Assembly: GCF_025370935.1 (NCBI RefSeq)
Contig: NC_133490.1
Location: forward strand, 8,232,239 to 8,296,238
Direction: 5' to 3'
Origin: Choristoneura fumiferana
Lineage: Eukaryota > Arthropoda > Insecta > Lepidoptera > Tortricidae
Length of the DNA: 64,000 nucleotides
In this document: piece after piece, positions 36,685 through 47,900 of the stretch
Layout: each line of letters opens with the position of its first letter
Numbering within the stretch: the stretch's first letter is position 1
The notes under the pieces: generated by a model
Told to the model about the DNA's origin: nothing
Databases searched by the model: none
Seen by the model: only the letters and a program-made list of their open reading frames with translations
Made by a program: the position numbers and the translations under genes

Positions 36685-38821
36685 CTTATAGCTTTATCAC
36701 TCGAAAATATAGAGGAAGCAGCAATCAAAATAACTTGAAACACTCATCACAACACTATTCATTGAAAACGCCACAAATTATTTGATAGGAATAGGCTGCA
36801 AATACGAAAATAACAAAACAATAAGTCAATCTCCGTTACTAACCAAAGGATAACGAGTGTAGTTAATAATTAAAGTAATATTTAAATGGTCAACAGCGAT
36901 AGGTATGACGATAAATTTAAACGAGAAATACCAGAATGCGTGAAAACGTTGTGCCGAGCGAGCACCAGATGTGTCGAGTATCGTACACACACGCCCTACT
37001 ATTTAACTACGTATGCGCGTTACGAAACTATTTAGATGTTAATTAAGCGGTGAGAATGACCATAATGAGACAAAATACTCCATCAGTTGGAATGATAGAG
37101 CAATAATTTATTGTGTTCGCCACAAACTCCTACACTGACAGATCCAATTAGAGCGACCATCTACAGTTAAATTAACTAATTTAACATATAAATACTGCTA
37201 ACTCAACACATACATTATTTAAGCTTTCGATTTGTTTAGCTTATTTCACATTTTATCACAAGAAAAAAGAGATTGATCAAAAGAAAAATGCTGCACTTTC
37301 TGCGACAGACAGCTTTGCTTTGTACTGAAGTATAGCCAACATAATGAATTTTCAATATAAAAATCCATTGACAACCATTTTTTTTTTCTTTTATTAGGCA
37401 TGGAATGGAGCACAGCAGACAGCACAGCACCTCACTGTTTCCAGCAGTTATGCCACAGTCACACATTCGCCCTCTTATGCGATTACATCTGTCATCTAGG
37501 TTTACCCGAGGCTCTGCTTGAGTGAATTTTTAGATCTATTACTTGAACTAAAATTCCAGAATTTAACAATGAATCCATCGAAATGAGGGCTATCGCGTAT
37601 GAATTCACCACTAGAGGCGCTAGTGTAGCGTGAGGTCTCCGAAATGTCAAATCTCATAGTTTTTGGGTGAGCAACGCGGGTTTATTTATAATTAGAATAA
37701 TTTTCTGAATATTTTGCAATACCTGAAATTAATTATGGCAAATATGCGTTCCGGGGCATTTAATGTCTGTGTTTTGAGACAGTTTTGTCTTTCGGAAACC
37801 TTTGTTCTCCCTTTTTTCCGAACAAAACGGGGACTATGCAACACTGTGGCATGCTCGATATTTTTATGGTACGGTTTTAAGGTGTATTAAATATGATTTT
37901 AATCTAAACTTTGTTTTCACGCCCGTAATAACAGACTTTGAAAGCCATACTTAAAAACCTCACGCAACAGTGCGCCATCTAGTGAGACAAAAAACGATAG
38001 CCCTCATTGAGTTTGAATTTGGTTGTGTTATTTTCAAGGTCTACCTACTTATATATCTATTAAATTTTGTCCAATTCCAGCAAACACACACATTTATTTA
38101 TTATATTTATATGGGGCATCAACCGCAATAAAATACAGCAACAGCAGCAACAGCAATAAGATTTAGGTACCAAACAAAAAGCTAATAACAGATGTCCACA
38201 GAAATACTGTTAGCGAATCATACTCATGGACGTACTACTTTAGGTATTACATCCATCATCATACTTAACACTAAAACAGACATAAAAAATATTGTTAGTG
38301 AGTGAGTCCATAAGAGTTAGTTAGTATGATCACATGACATGAAATCATCAAATCATCATCATCATCATTTAAAATGGTGAATAAATGGTTGCTAACAATA
38401 TTTTTTTATTCTGAGACCGAAAACCTTGTTTAAAATCTAATAAAATTACCTCTTTATTACTCAAAACTAAAACTAAACATCTGAACATCTAACTCGCACG
38501 AATGTGTAAATGTGGCATGACCTGTTTCAAAACAGAAATAATAAAATTGCGAAAGCTATTGTAAATCGAATAGAATAGGCAGAATGTTGTATTATTTTAC
38601 TTTATTTTAAGTATCTATGAATTGATACACTTCAGGTATTAAGTATATGTGAATACGATTTAAATCGTGTCGATACCCTTACTAAGTAAAGAAAATTACT
38701 TCAGAGGATGGAAACTCAACCTAATACAGTGTATTTTTTATCGCCACTTGCAATACTGAATTTGACAGCTCCACGGAAAACACAAGCGCATAAATGTCTC
38801 CCCGCGATATTTTCCTGAGAA
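36685..38821. promoter_or_regulatory. Divergent intergenic region between two genes
   Basis: The p190 start codon (36684, minus) and the candidate first codon of the plus-strand gene (38822) face away from each other over 2.1 kb. It should hold both promoters and the 5' UTRs. I see no clear TATA box or CpG-rich block. Almost 430 bp are taken by a MITE (37582-38008). CAG-type and CAT triplet runs occur near 38120-38160 and 38345-38370. Confidence 0.6.
37582..38008 (+). mobile_element. MITE family AATGAGGGCTATCG, copy 2
   Basis: 427-bp copy with both ends intact, in the divergent intergenic region between the two genes. Confidence 0.85.
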
Positions 38822-38908
38822 ATGACTTCTACAAATGATGGAAAAGACGTGAAAAGTAATCAAACAAGTGGCCACAAAGGCAAAACATATTACATCGAAC
38901 TTTATAAG
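38822..38908 (+). CDS. Candidate first coding exon of the plus-strand gene
   Basis: ATG at 38822 reads MTSTNDGKDVKSNQTSGHKG then KTYYIELYK and ends in phase 0 at a strong donor AAG/GTAAGT. Stop codons precede it. It points away from p190 and its phase agrees with the 46304 exon. The link across a 7.4-kb intron is inferred; transcript data would be needed. Confidence 0.6.
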
Positions 38909-41900
38909 GTAAGTCTCATTCTTTTATTCATAATGCGACGTATGCATTATGCGACGCCGTTCAGGTAAAGTTCACTTTACGGCCGCCATATTTGTCCATT
39001 TCCAAGTCTTGTTTTCATATATTTTGATGGATTGCTCACAAATTCGGCTGAAATATTGTAACCAGCAACTAAATAATCCTAGTAATATCAACTTCTTACT
39101 ATAACATACTTGTTATTATCATTCCGTCTGCCTATTATTACTCAATGCGAACTCCATCCAATGGGGTCTTTATATTTCACGTAATTGATCACATATAACA
39201 TCATAATTACAATTAATAAATTGTATGGTAGCAAATAAAAGATTTAGCTTCGTCTTATTGTTATTTTCATAGTTCTGATATCAAAGTTTATCCAACATAA
39301 GATACCATGAATCATATCTTCTTGACAGCCATATCACAGTAGGCAGAAGTCACGTAGAGCGTTTATTTTCCGAATGATAAGTACCTACTACCAGCCGGTC
39401 TCACGCTGTTTACTTACCGAGTTAAAAGCCATAACTTGATTGATTGGCCAGGAATGAAGACTTAATTTGCTTAGTCTAAAATTATACCTATGAGGAATAC
39501 CTACCTAGCTTGCAATATAAATTACGTACATAAAATTTTAACAAAATGTGACATTTTCAGTCCCACTACATAGTTTTGTCTAATTTTCTTTATGTTTGCA
39601 AGTCTGTACAACTATTACCAATTCTATTTCAATTCATCTAACCTAGGTTATGGAAGGAATGTGCTTTTTGACCTTGAACTGAATTGTTTATTTTGTTAAC
39701 TAACTTAACATCACTGAAAATTTGAATTGTTTATTATTAGTAGTTATTGTTGTTAACATGCACTTTTCGTAGCAAAGGGTATGGTTGGCAGAAAAAACAA
39801 TTAAATTTGAATATTCACTTTTGTCATTGACAGCAAATTCTATTGAAAAAAATTTATCATTTAAAATCAGTACAATTTGGATAAATTATTATAAATATGT
39901 ATATAAATATCTCATAATTATACAGTCATATTATTGTGACATCTTGCGAGGCAATTTAGATTGCCGTGATCTGGTGACGATGCTCGTAAGATTGGCAGTC
40001 CCATTTTCCCCAAAAAATCTCAGACCATGTAAGCAATAGTCTGCTTGAAGTACAAAAGACTTGTACTGTGTTGCATTATAATTCCCCTGTTATTCGGGCA
40101 CTAACGTGTCATAACTCCCTTCTGTCATCAGCACCTGAATCTGACCTTTTTTCAAGTTGATGGGTTGAACTGGAGTAAGTATTTAGCTGCATACATTAAT
40201 TTAATTTTACAGTGAATTGGCTTACAGCTGTAATACTGTGTAAATTTTGTTTTACTTAAATAAATAATTTGTGAAATAAATGTTTAAAATACTTGTTTTT
40301 TTTTCAACCTTAATTTGCTACAAAAAGTGCATGTTGATAATGATCACTAACTATCAGAGAATGGACTACATACATACATACATACATACATTCAGCATAT
40401 TTTTTTTAAATGTGGATGAAAATCTCAATAAAAGGTGTTGTAGTGATTTTTAATTACTTATTTATTTAGTGTGAAATTATCATCATGCAATAGTATGATT
40501 TTGTCAATAATTAAAAGTGAAATTTAAAATTAGCTATTATTTTGCAGTTCATATTCTTGTAGGTTATAGTACATACTTTCAGTAGCTCTTTCAAATATTA
40601 AGGGGTTTTGTCTCTGTGATTTACTTTCCCTTTTTTTAAGATTAAAAGCTTGTTCTCCTACTAAGTTAACTAAATAGTATTTGAATTTCTTTGCTATGTT
40701 AGGCCTAGGACTTATCATTTAAAAATAGACAAAGAACTAATTTGTAGGTATCTATGAATTTCCAGGTTAGGTTTGTTAGGACTAGATTTCATATATATTG
40801 CGCTATGTTTGATTAATGTTATGTAAACAAAACGTCGTAATTTAATAGTGCCTTAGTAAGCACAATGCCTTTTCTGCAGAATGCCCCAGTGAGTAGAATG
40901 TCTTAGTTGTACTATTATCAACAACTATGGTGTAACTTAATAAATTATAAAAAGTCAAAGTTTTATAAATTATAGAAAGTCTTGGTTGTAGAATGAAGCA
41001 ATAAGGCAATGTCTGAATAGCATATGGTCTTGGTAGCAATACGTCATGATTGCATGACTAGGTAATATTAGATGAATTTTATTTATGTAGGAATGAGTAA
41101 GTAGTTATTGTTCCATTAGGTTTCCGACATTATCTTTGATTTTAAGTGACCGACCAGATACTTGCCTTTGAAGTTTCTTTATCAAAAATATAAAAAGTTC
41201 CTTCACAAAGTACTGTTTGTGATTTCTTTGTCATTCAACCATCTAATCTAGTCTAGCATACCTAGTCGTTTTTACTATCAGTATGTTTTGAATATGTTGC
41301 TGTTTTGCTACTGGGACATTTTGGTATTTGTGCGTTATACCAACAAAACATTATAGAACTAAGTCCAATCTTAAACCCAGGCGTTCTACTATAAAAGCGT
41401 TTGCACAATTAGACATTTAGCTACCAAGATCTTATGAAACTAAGTCATTTTGCTTATATAGTTATTATGCAATCTAGTCCTTACAAACCTACGCTAAATT
41501 TCCAGTGTTGGCAGAGCCCCTCTCCTAAGCAACATGTATGCAATGTGGGGTCATTTTAGATGGTTACTGATACCAACAGACAAATAAAGGAATTATGATT
41601 TTTCACATTTATTGTTTTCGTTACCTCTCTCTGTATACCTTTGTTTTCTGTACTGCTTGCTGTGTTGGTGTGCAATAAAGAGTTATTGTATTTTATTGTA
41701 TTTTATAATTTTTGTGGTTACGAGAATTTGTATGGAAACTGCTTTTTTTAGGGTTCCGTAGCCAAAATGTCTGTCTGTCTGTCCGTCCTTCCGTCTGTCC
41801 GTCCGTCCGCGGCTTTGCTCAGGGATTATTAATGCTAGATAGTGTTTGCACGAATATATCTGTAAACTATGCCGACAAAATAGTACAATAAAAAATTCAA

Positions 41901-44900
41901 AACCAATTTTTCTATAGAGTACCTCCCATAGACGTAAAGTGGGGGTGATTTTTTTTTCTCATCCAACCTTGTTGTGTGGGGTATCATTGGATAGGTCTTT
42001 TAAAACCATTAGGGGGTTACTAAAACGATTTTTCGCGTCAGTGATATGTTTGTAAAATATTCAACTTTAAAGTGCAAATTTTCATTAAAATCGAGCATCC
42101 CCCCCTCTAAAATCTAAACCGGTGAGCAGAAAAATTAGAAAAAAATCACGATGGTAGTAAGTACATCAAACTTACAAGGAAAACTATAACGGTTAAGTTT
42201 TCTTGAGAATTATTAGTAGTTTAAGAGTAAATAGCAGCCTTAGCTATAAAATATACCTAAACTTGGAATATTCCGTACAAAATACGAAATCCTTAGAAAA
42301 ATATTACTTAATTTTTTCGTAATTGCTACGGAACCCTATTTCGGGCGTGTCCGACACGCTCTTGGCCGGTTTTTTAATGACTGTTTTGATTGCATTGACT
42401 TAGAACTTCGTTTTTACTGCTTCAAGACGTAGCAGACCTGAGTAGTTGATATTAATTTCCGCTTGACAAGTTGACACTTCCATGTGTTCCTGAGATAAAG
42501 GGTCTTGACAGACGAACAGACAAACAGACAGCAAAATGATCCTATGAGGGTTCCGTTTTTTTCTGAAAGTAATGAACTCAAAAAATTAAATGGCTCATTG
42601 TGCTTCCATTATGCTATCTGACACATTAATAGTTGCCAAATTACTGCAATTTCAGTTTAAAAAAAAAACTGCTCAGTTTACTTTATATTTATTATTAATG
42701 TAAAAACAGACATATGTGTTCTTATTAATCTCATTTACTCAGTTCAAACTTCCAATGTTGCCACCACTTGATGAAGTGGCACATATACAGAATGTGTAAA
42801 TATTGAGAATAAAGTCATAGTGTAATGTAAACAGATAAGTAAGAGTTGATGTTTCAGTACTTCATCAGTTGTCAAATAGAAATTACTATTAGCACTTGAT
42901 CTAGACTAGGTAGGGCCCTGTTTCTCAAAGCATATTAATCTAATAATATTATGGCTGATGTGGGTGCCAAGACTGCCAGGCTGAAATGGCACTTAGCAGG
43001 CTACGTCAGCCGAATGGAACCCAATAGGTGGGCTAAAATAGCCACAGACTGGATACCACAAAACGGACTTCGGCGGCGTGGCAGACCCAGGCGTCGATGG
43101 CGGGATGATCTGGACGCCTTTCTTCGCAGCTGGTCAGAGATCGCCCAAGACCGTGTCGAGTGGAGGACATGGGGGGAGGCCTTTGCCCAGCAGTGGGACA
43201 CCTCTATAGGATTTTAAATAATAATATTAGTGTTTTGGTTTTGTCTCATAAATTACATGAGAAAATGAGGCAAAACACTAATTAGACTAATACGCTTCGA
43301 GAAACTGGGCCCAGCTGGGACCGTATTTTCTGACGCGCTGACGTTCGCGATTGTATTCATCATTTCTTTCTACCCTCATCTTATACCTTGTGACAGAAAG
43401 AAGTGGTGGAAATAATTGTGATCCCAAGTGCATTATATAATAAGATCTCAGGGATGGTTACAGACTTACCCCCAGTTTCATGATTCATTGATTAAATTTA
43501 TTTGGCAGATAAATCTGATGCCATCTCTGTTTGTTATGTTTGAATAGACGGAGACGGCATCACATTTGTCCGTAAAATAAAACCAATCAATGGATGGTGA
43601 AACAGCCCCTTAAAGTTAGTTATAGTTTGCGCGGAATAAATCTGAATAAAAGTGCATTGACACCTATCTACTAATATACACCAATTTCCCAAACGATAGG
43701 ATACAAAAAAATTCTATGACAATTATCGCAAATACGCCTCACCTTGCGTATCGTAGTAGCAGGCGGGCTGATCGCATGATCTTGCAGATGTGACAAACAT
43801 TATTAATTATTACGCTAGCTACTTTTTTAAACATTAGATGATAAAAAAGAGCTTAATTGAAATGAAAAAGATTATTAAAAAAACAGTATTTTAAGACAAT
43901 TCGTTTTATTGCTACATCACATACATATCATCCGCCTCCATTATCGCTCAATCAAATAAACTATTAACAAACAAAATAGCATCAATCATCACAATTTAAA
44001 ATTGAATCAACAACAAAGTGAAACTTTCCAAGTACCAACGTCTAACGCAAGCGCTTGCCGAACACGGAATGACGGTGACAGGCGACCGGGTTTCGCGCCC
44101 CTGCCACAAGGAAAACGCAAACGTATGCGCGTAATGGGGTCAATCAACTTTTATCCAGATTTATTCCGCGCAAACTATAGAAAGTTCTTCTTTTTACCCA
44201 CTAGACTATCTGTGCAATCAAAGAATCGCACTGAATTGTAAATGTGTAGTTCCCACGCGGACACAGTACGATTTAAGATCTTCACATACACCATTGAATT
44301 TCTTACACACTTGAGTGTATCCAAGTTTCCTCAGATCCCTTCACACATGTGTAACTTCGCACGTAAATTCCTAAAAACTCAAGTGCAAGTCTAAGTTCGA
44401 ACCCACGACCTTCTGCTTAACCTACTATAGTTTTTTTTAAATACATTAAGAATGTGTTTACTATTCACATCGTACAGTATCTAATCACCCCCGGGCGTCC
44501 AAGCGTAATTACTAAACTCTTCCGAATGTAGTTTACTTCCCACACTTATATATAAACTACCCAGGGATCTAATTGTTCACTCGTTTTGATTTCCCGGCGG
44601 TGTTTTTACCGGGATTAGAATAGGAATAAATCAATCTGTCCGAGTATTTTTTTAGCTCTCTAAATAGGTAATGAGTTTATTGATTGCAAATGGAATTGCG
44701 ATCAAAAATAACTGAGACGAATTGCTGGTAAGCTGGTAGTACAATAAAATTGGAAGCCGAAAATTGAGTTTTACGACAAATGTGCCAAATAGCCACGTTT
44801 ATATTTTTGTCGGAATACGGCAATTCGCCGAAGAACTAAAGGCACCGACATTTCCAAAAATTTACGTCATGGTATTACGTATAGCTATCTACATTGGAAC

Positions 44901-47900
44901 TAAATCCGTCTAGTCTAACTGTTTTAGCACGAAGGGTTACTTATTTAATGATCACATGCTCATTGAACCTTAGGTCGGCAACCCTTCTTCGTACTTAGGA
45001 AATTGCTCTCATTTGTTTGGTGGTCGACAAACCCTTTATTACATTTTCACGTACGGACTGTTTGCCAAAGTTTAGGGTATAACTTCTGTCATGGAGGACA
45101 GACCTATAAATTATAACTTGTTGCATCAGGACGAGCTCGTATATGAGGTAAAAATTCGTGGTGATGAACCGAGTAAAAATGTTAATGACTTGAGGAAGCA
45201 GATACGTGAGCTCGCCTGTGATGCACCTGCTGATGAAATTGAGGAATTTTCTGGTGATATATCTGCGGAATTAGTCTTGTTGAGTGGGAAAATGGCAGAG
45301 TTGGTTTCCCTATTTGCTGCGAAACCTTTAACTGTAAAGAAAATGAATCGTATTCAGGCCTTATGCCACCATATTAACCACCGCGTGACGTCATCACAAT
45401 TTTGGCCATACATAGGTACGCACTCGCATATAAACTTTAGCATTTATAATATCAATTTGATAACAGGTACTTAGACTCCTGGTCACCAATAAATAAAATT
45501 CAGACGATTGAATGACTACAGTAACTTGTTTAGCTCGTAGGCTTTATAAAGGAGTACCTTCAGAATATGCAAACAGAGTTGCTTTGTAATACTTTGTATG
45601 AAGCGTTTGTAAGTTCATCTGGTAACTTGATTTGTGCAGGTGGATTTACTACGAATTTTGGCAAATAAATTTATTTTTTCTTTCCATTAACGGTCTTAGA
45701 GACTTAGGGGCTGTTTCACCACCCATTGATTAGTGTTGACTGACGGTTAAATGTGATGCCGTCTCTATTTGTTTCGTTCGAATAGACGGAGACGGCATCA
45801 CATTTAGCCGTCAGTTAACACTAATCAATGGGTGGTAAAACAGCCCCTTAGACTAATATAGTGTTAGTCAGGCTTAGAGTTTAGCGCCTCCGCTAAATTG
45901 CGTGAGTGCACGGCTTGGCGCGGGCGCGGCGTGCCGTTTCAATAGGTTTCAATAGAGCAGAGATTCGCCTCACGCAGCGCTGCTCTATTAGATGACATGA
46001 AACAAGCACGCCGCTCGGGCACTAAGCCGTGCAACACTCGCGGAGGCTCTTAGCTAGGCATAGGCCGGTCTTAATCTCGTAATACGGTATTCGACTGTAA
46101 CAAACTACAAATGCCTTATAAGACAATAACTGTAACAGTGGCAGTCACACAGGGCTGCATAGAAAATGACAGGTAGAAATTCAGTCGATTTTAATCGCTA
46201 AATCTTTCGCAAAACGGAAAATAAGTGCAAACAGGGACTACTGTCCACTGGACTTCAGAGTGCGTGAGCGCGCGTTGGCAGTCTGAGTTAACGGCGCGGC
46301 GAGCGCGCGCGCGGGTCCCTGTCGGCGCGCACGGGCCACCTGTGCGACGCGTGGCGCCGCGTCTACAGTCTGCACCAGCACTCCGCGCACTCCACGCACC
46401 CGCACCTGCTCAGCTGGCTGCAGCGACACACCGCGCTCATAGTGCTGCAGGTAACACTCGGGGGCCAGGCCGGGAGCAGCCACGGATGACGCCGCAATGA
46501 GGGCTATCGTTTTTTGTCTCACTAGATGGCGCACTGTTGCGTGAGGTTTTTAAGTATGGTTTGAAAGTCTGTTATTACGGGCGTGGAAACAAAGTTTAGA
46601 TTAAAATCATATTTAATACACCTTAAAACCGTAGCATAAAAATATCGACACAGTGTGCAAAGGTTTTGTTCGGAAAAAAGGGAGGACAAAGGTTTAAGAC
46701 AAAACTGAGACATTCATTGGGAACGTGCCCAGATATTGTAAACCCGCGTAGCTCACCCAAACCATTTCGACCTCACGCTACACTAGCGCCTCTAGCGGCG
46801 AATTCATTCGCGATAGCCCTCATTACATACTCTACCGTATTCGGTGTCGGACTATAGTCGGGGTGGCAGTTGTCAGCAGAGTAGATCCCAGTTTGGGGCC
46901 CGGACTTACGCGGAGCCACCCGGGGCACGCTGTTCTTTTCAGCCGTTTCTTTCTAGTATAGCTGTTGCTATACAAGATAATAGAAATGCGCTTCCACAAC
47001 TGTATGCCGCTTTTCTTTAGAATAGTCGAAGTTTACACATTTTATTGAAAGACGACACGGATAACCACGGGTTTCTGACTCAGCCTCGTATATTAAATTT
47101 TACGAAATTCGAACCATTTTAGATACACATCCTAAAGTAGATATTCCAATTTCATATCATATGGGTACGAGGTTGAGTCAGAGACCCATCGATGTACTCA
47201 TTGAAGTGAACCTACTCGAACGCTAGTCGTCCAATCTACTCACAATCCCCCGTTACCTTCGCAGACGGAATGGCGCGACCCAAAGAGCCGCGATGAGCAC
47301 TCGCAGCTCGGCGCGGCGATCGAGGAGCTCATCGCGGAGGCGTCGGCGGGCGCGGCGGGCCGGCCTGCGCCGCTGCCCTGGGAGCAGCTGCTGCTCCAAC
47401 GCGCGCGCTGGTTCCGGGACGTGCTCGAGAACCCGTGGGGGCATCCCGTGCTCGAGCGGCTGCTGAATCCCACCGGGGAACCTGTCACTGACGAACAGGG
47501 TGAGTAGACCGCTAAGTAGACCGTTTTAGCGCAACCAGTCGCTGACAACTACAAATTACGCGTATTTGCGGGCATCTCATGCTGGGAAGGCTGCTTCAGT
47601 CCATGGGAAGCCTTTCGGCGATAACAGGATAAGTTTTAAGTAGCCTGTGGCACCATTTTAGCATAACCAGTTGCTTGACATCTACAAATTATGCGTATTT
47701 GAAGGCATCCCTTGCTGGAATGGCTGCTTAATACTACCGGGGAGCCTGTCACTGATGAACAGGGTGAGTGAAACAAGGTTTTAGCGCAACCAGTCGCTGA
47801 CACCTACAAATTATTCGTATCCCTTGATGGAAAGGCTCCTTAACTCCAGCGGGGAGCTATTCACTGAAGATCAAAGTGAGTCTAAGTAGCCGGTTTTCGC

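Larger units (their letters stand above)
38909..46303. other. Putative first intron of the plus-strand gene
   Basis: 7.4 kb with no further exon recognised. It holds a dispersed repeat (41751-42372), a MITE with a LINE insertion (42911-43317), two hairpin MITEs (43484-43614, 45704-45850), a degenerate SINE, a gag-like ORF (45091-45474) and a GC-rich hairpin element (45874-46056). 38909-41750 is AT-rich with a (CATA)n run at 40371-40393 and otherwise nothing recognisable. Confidence 0.6.
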
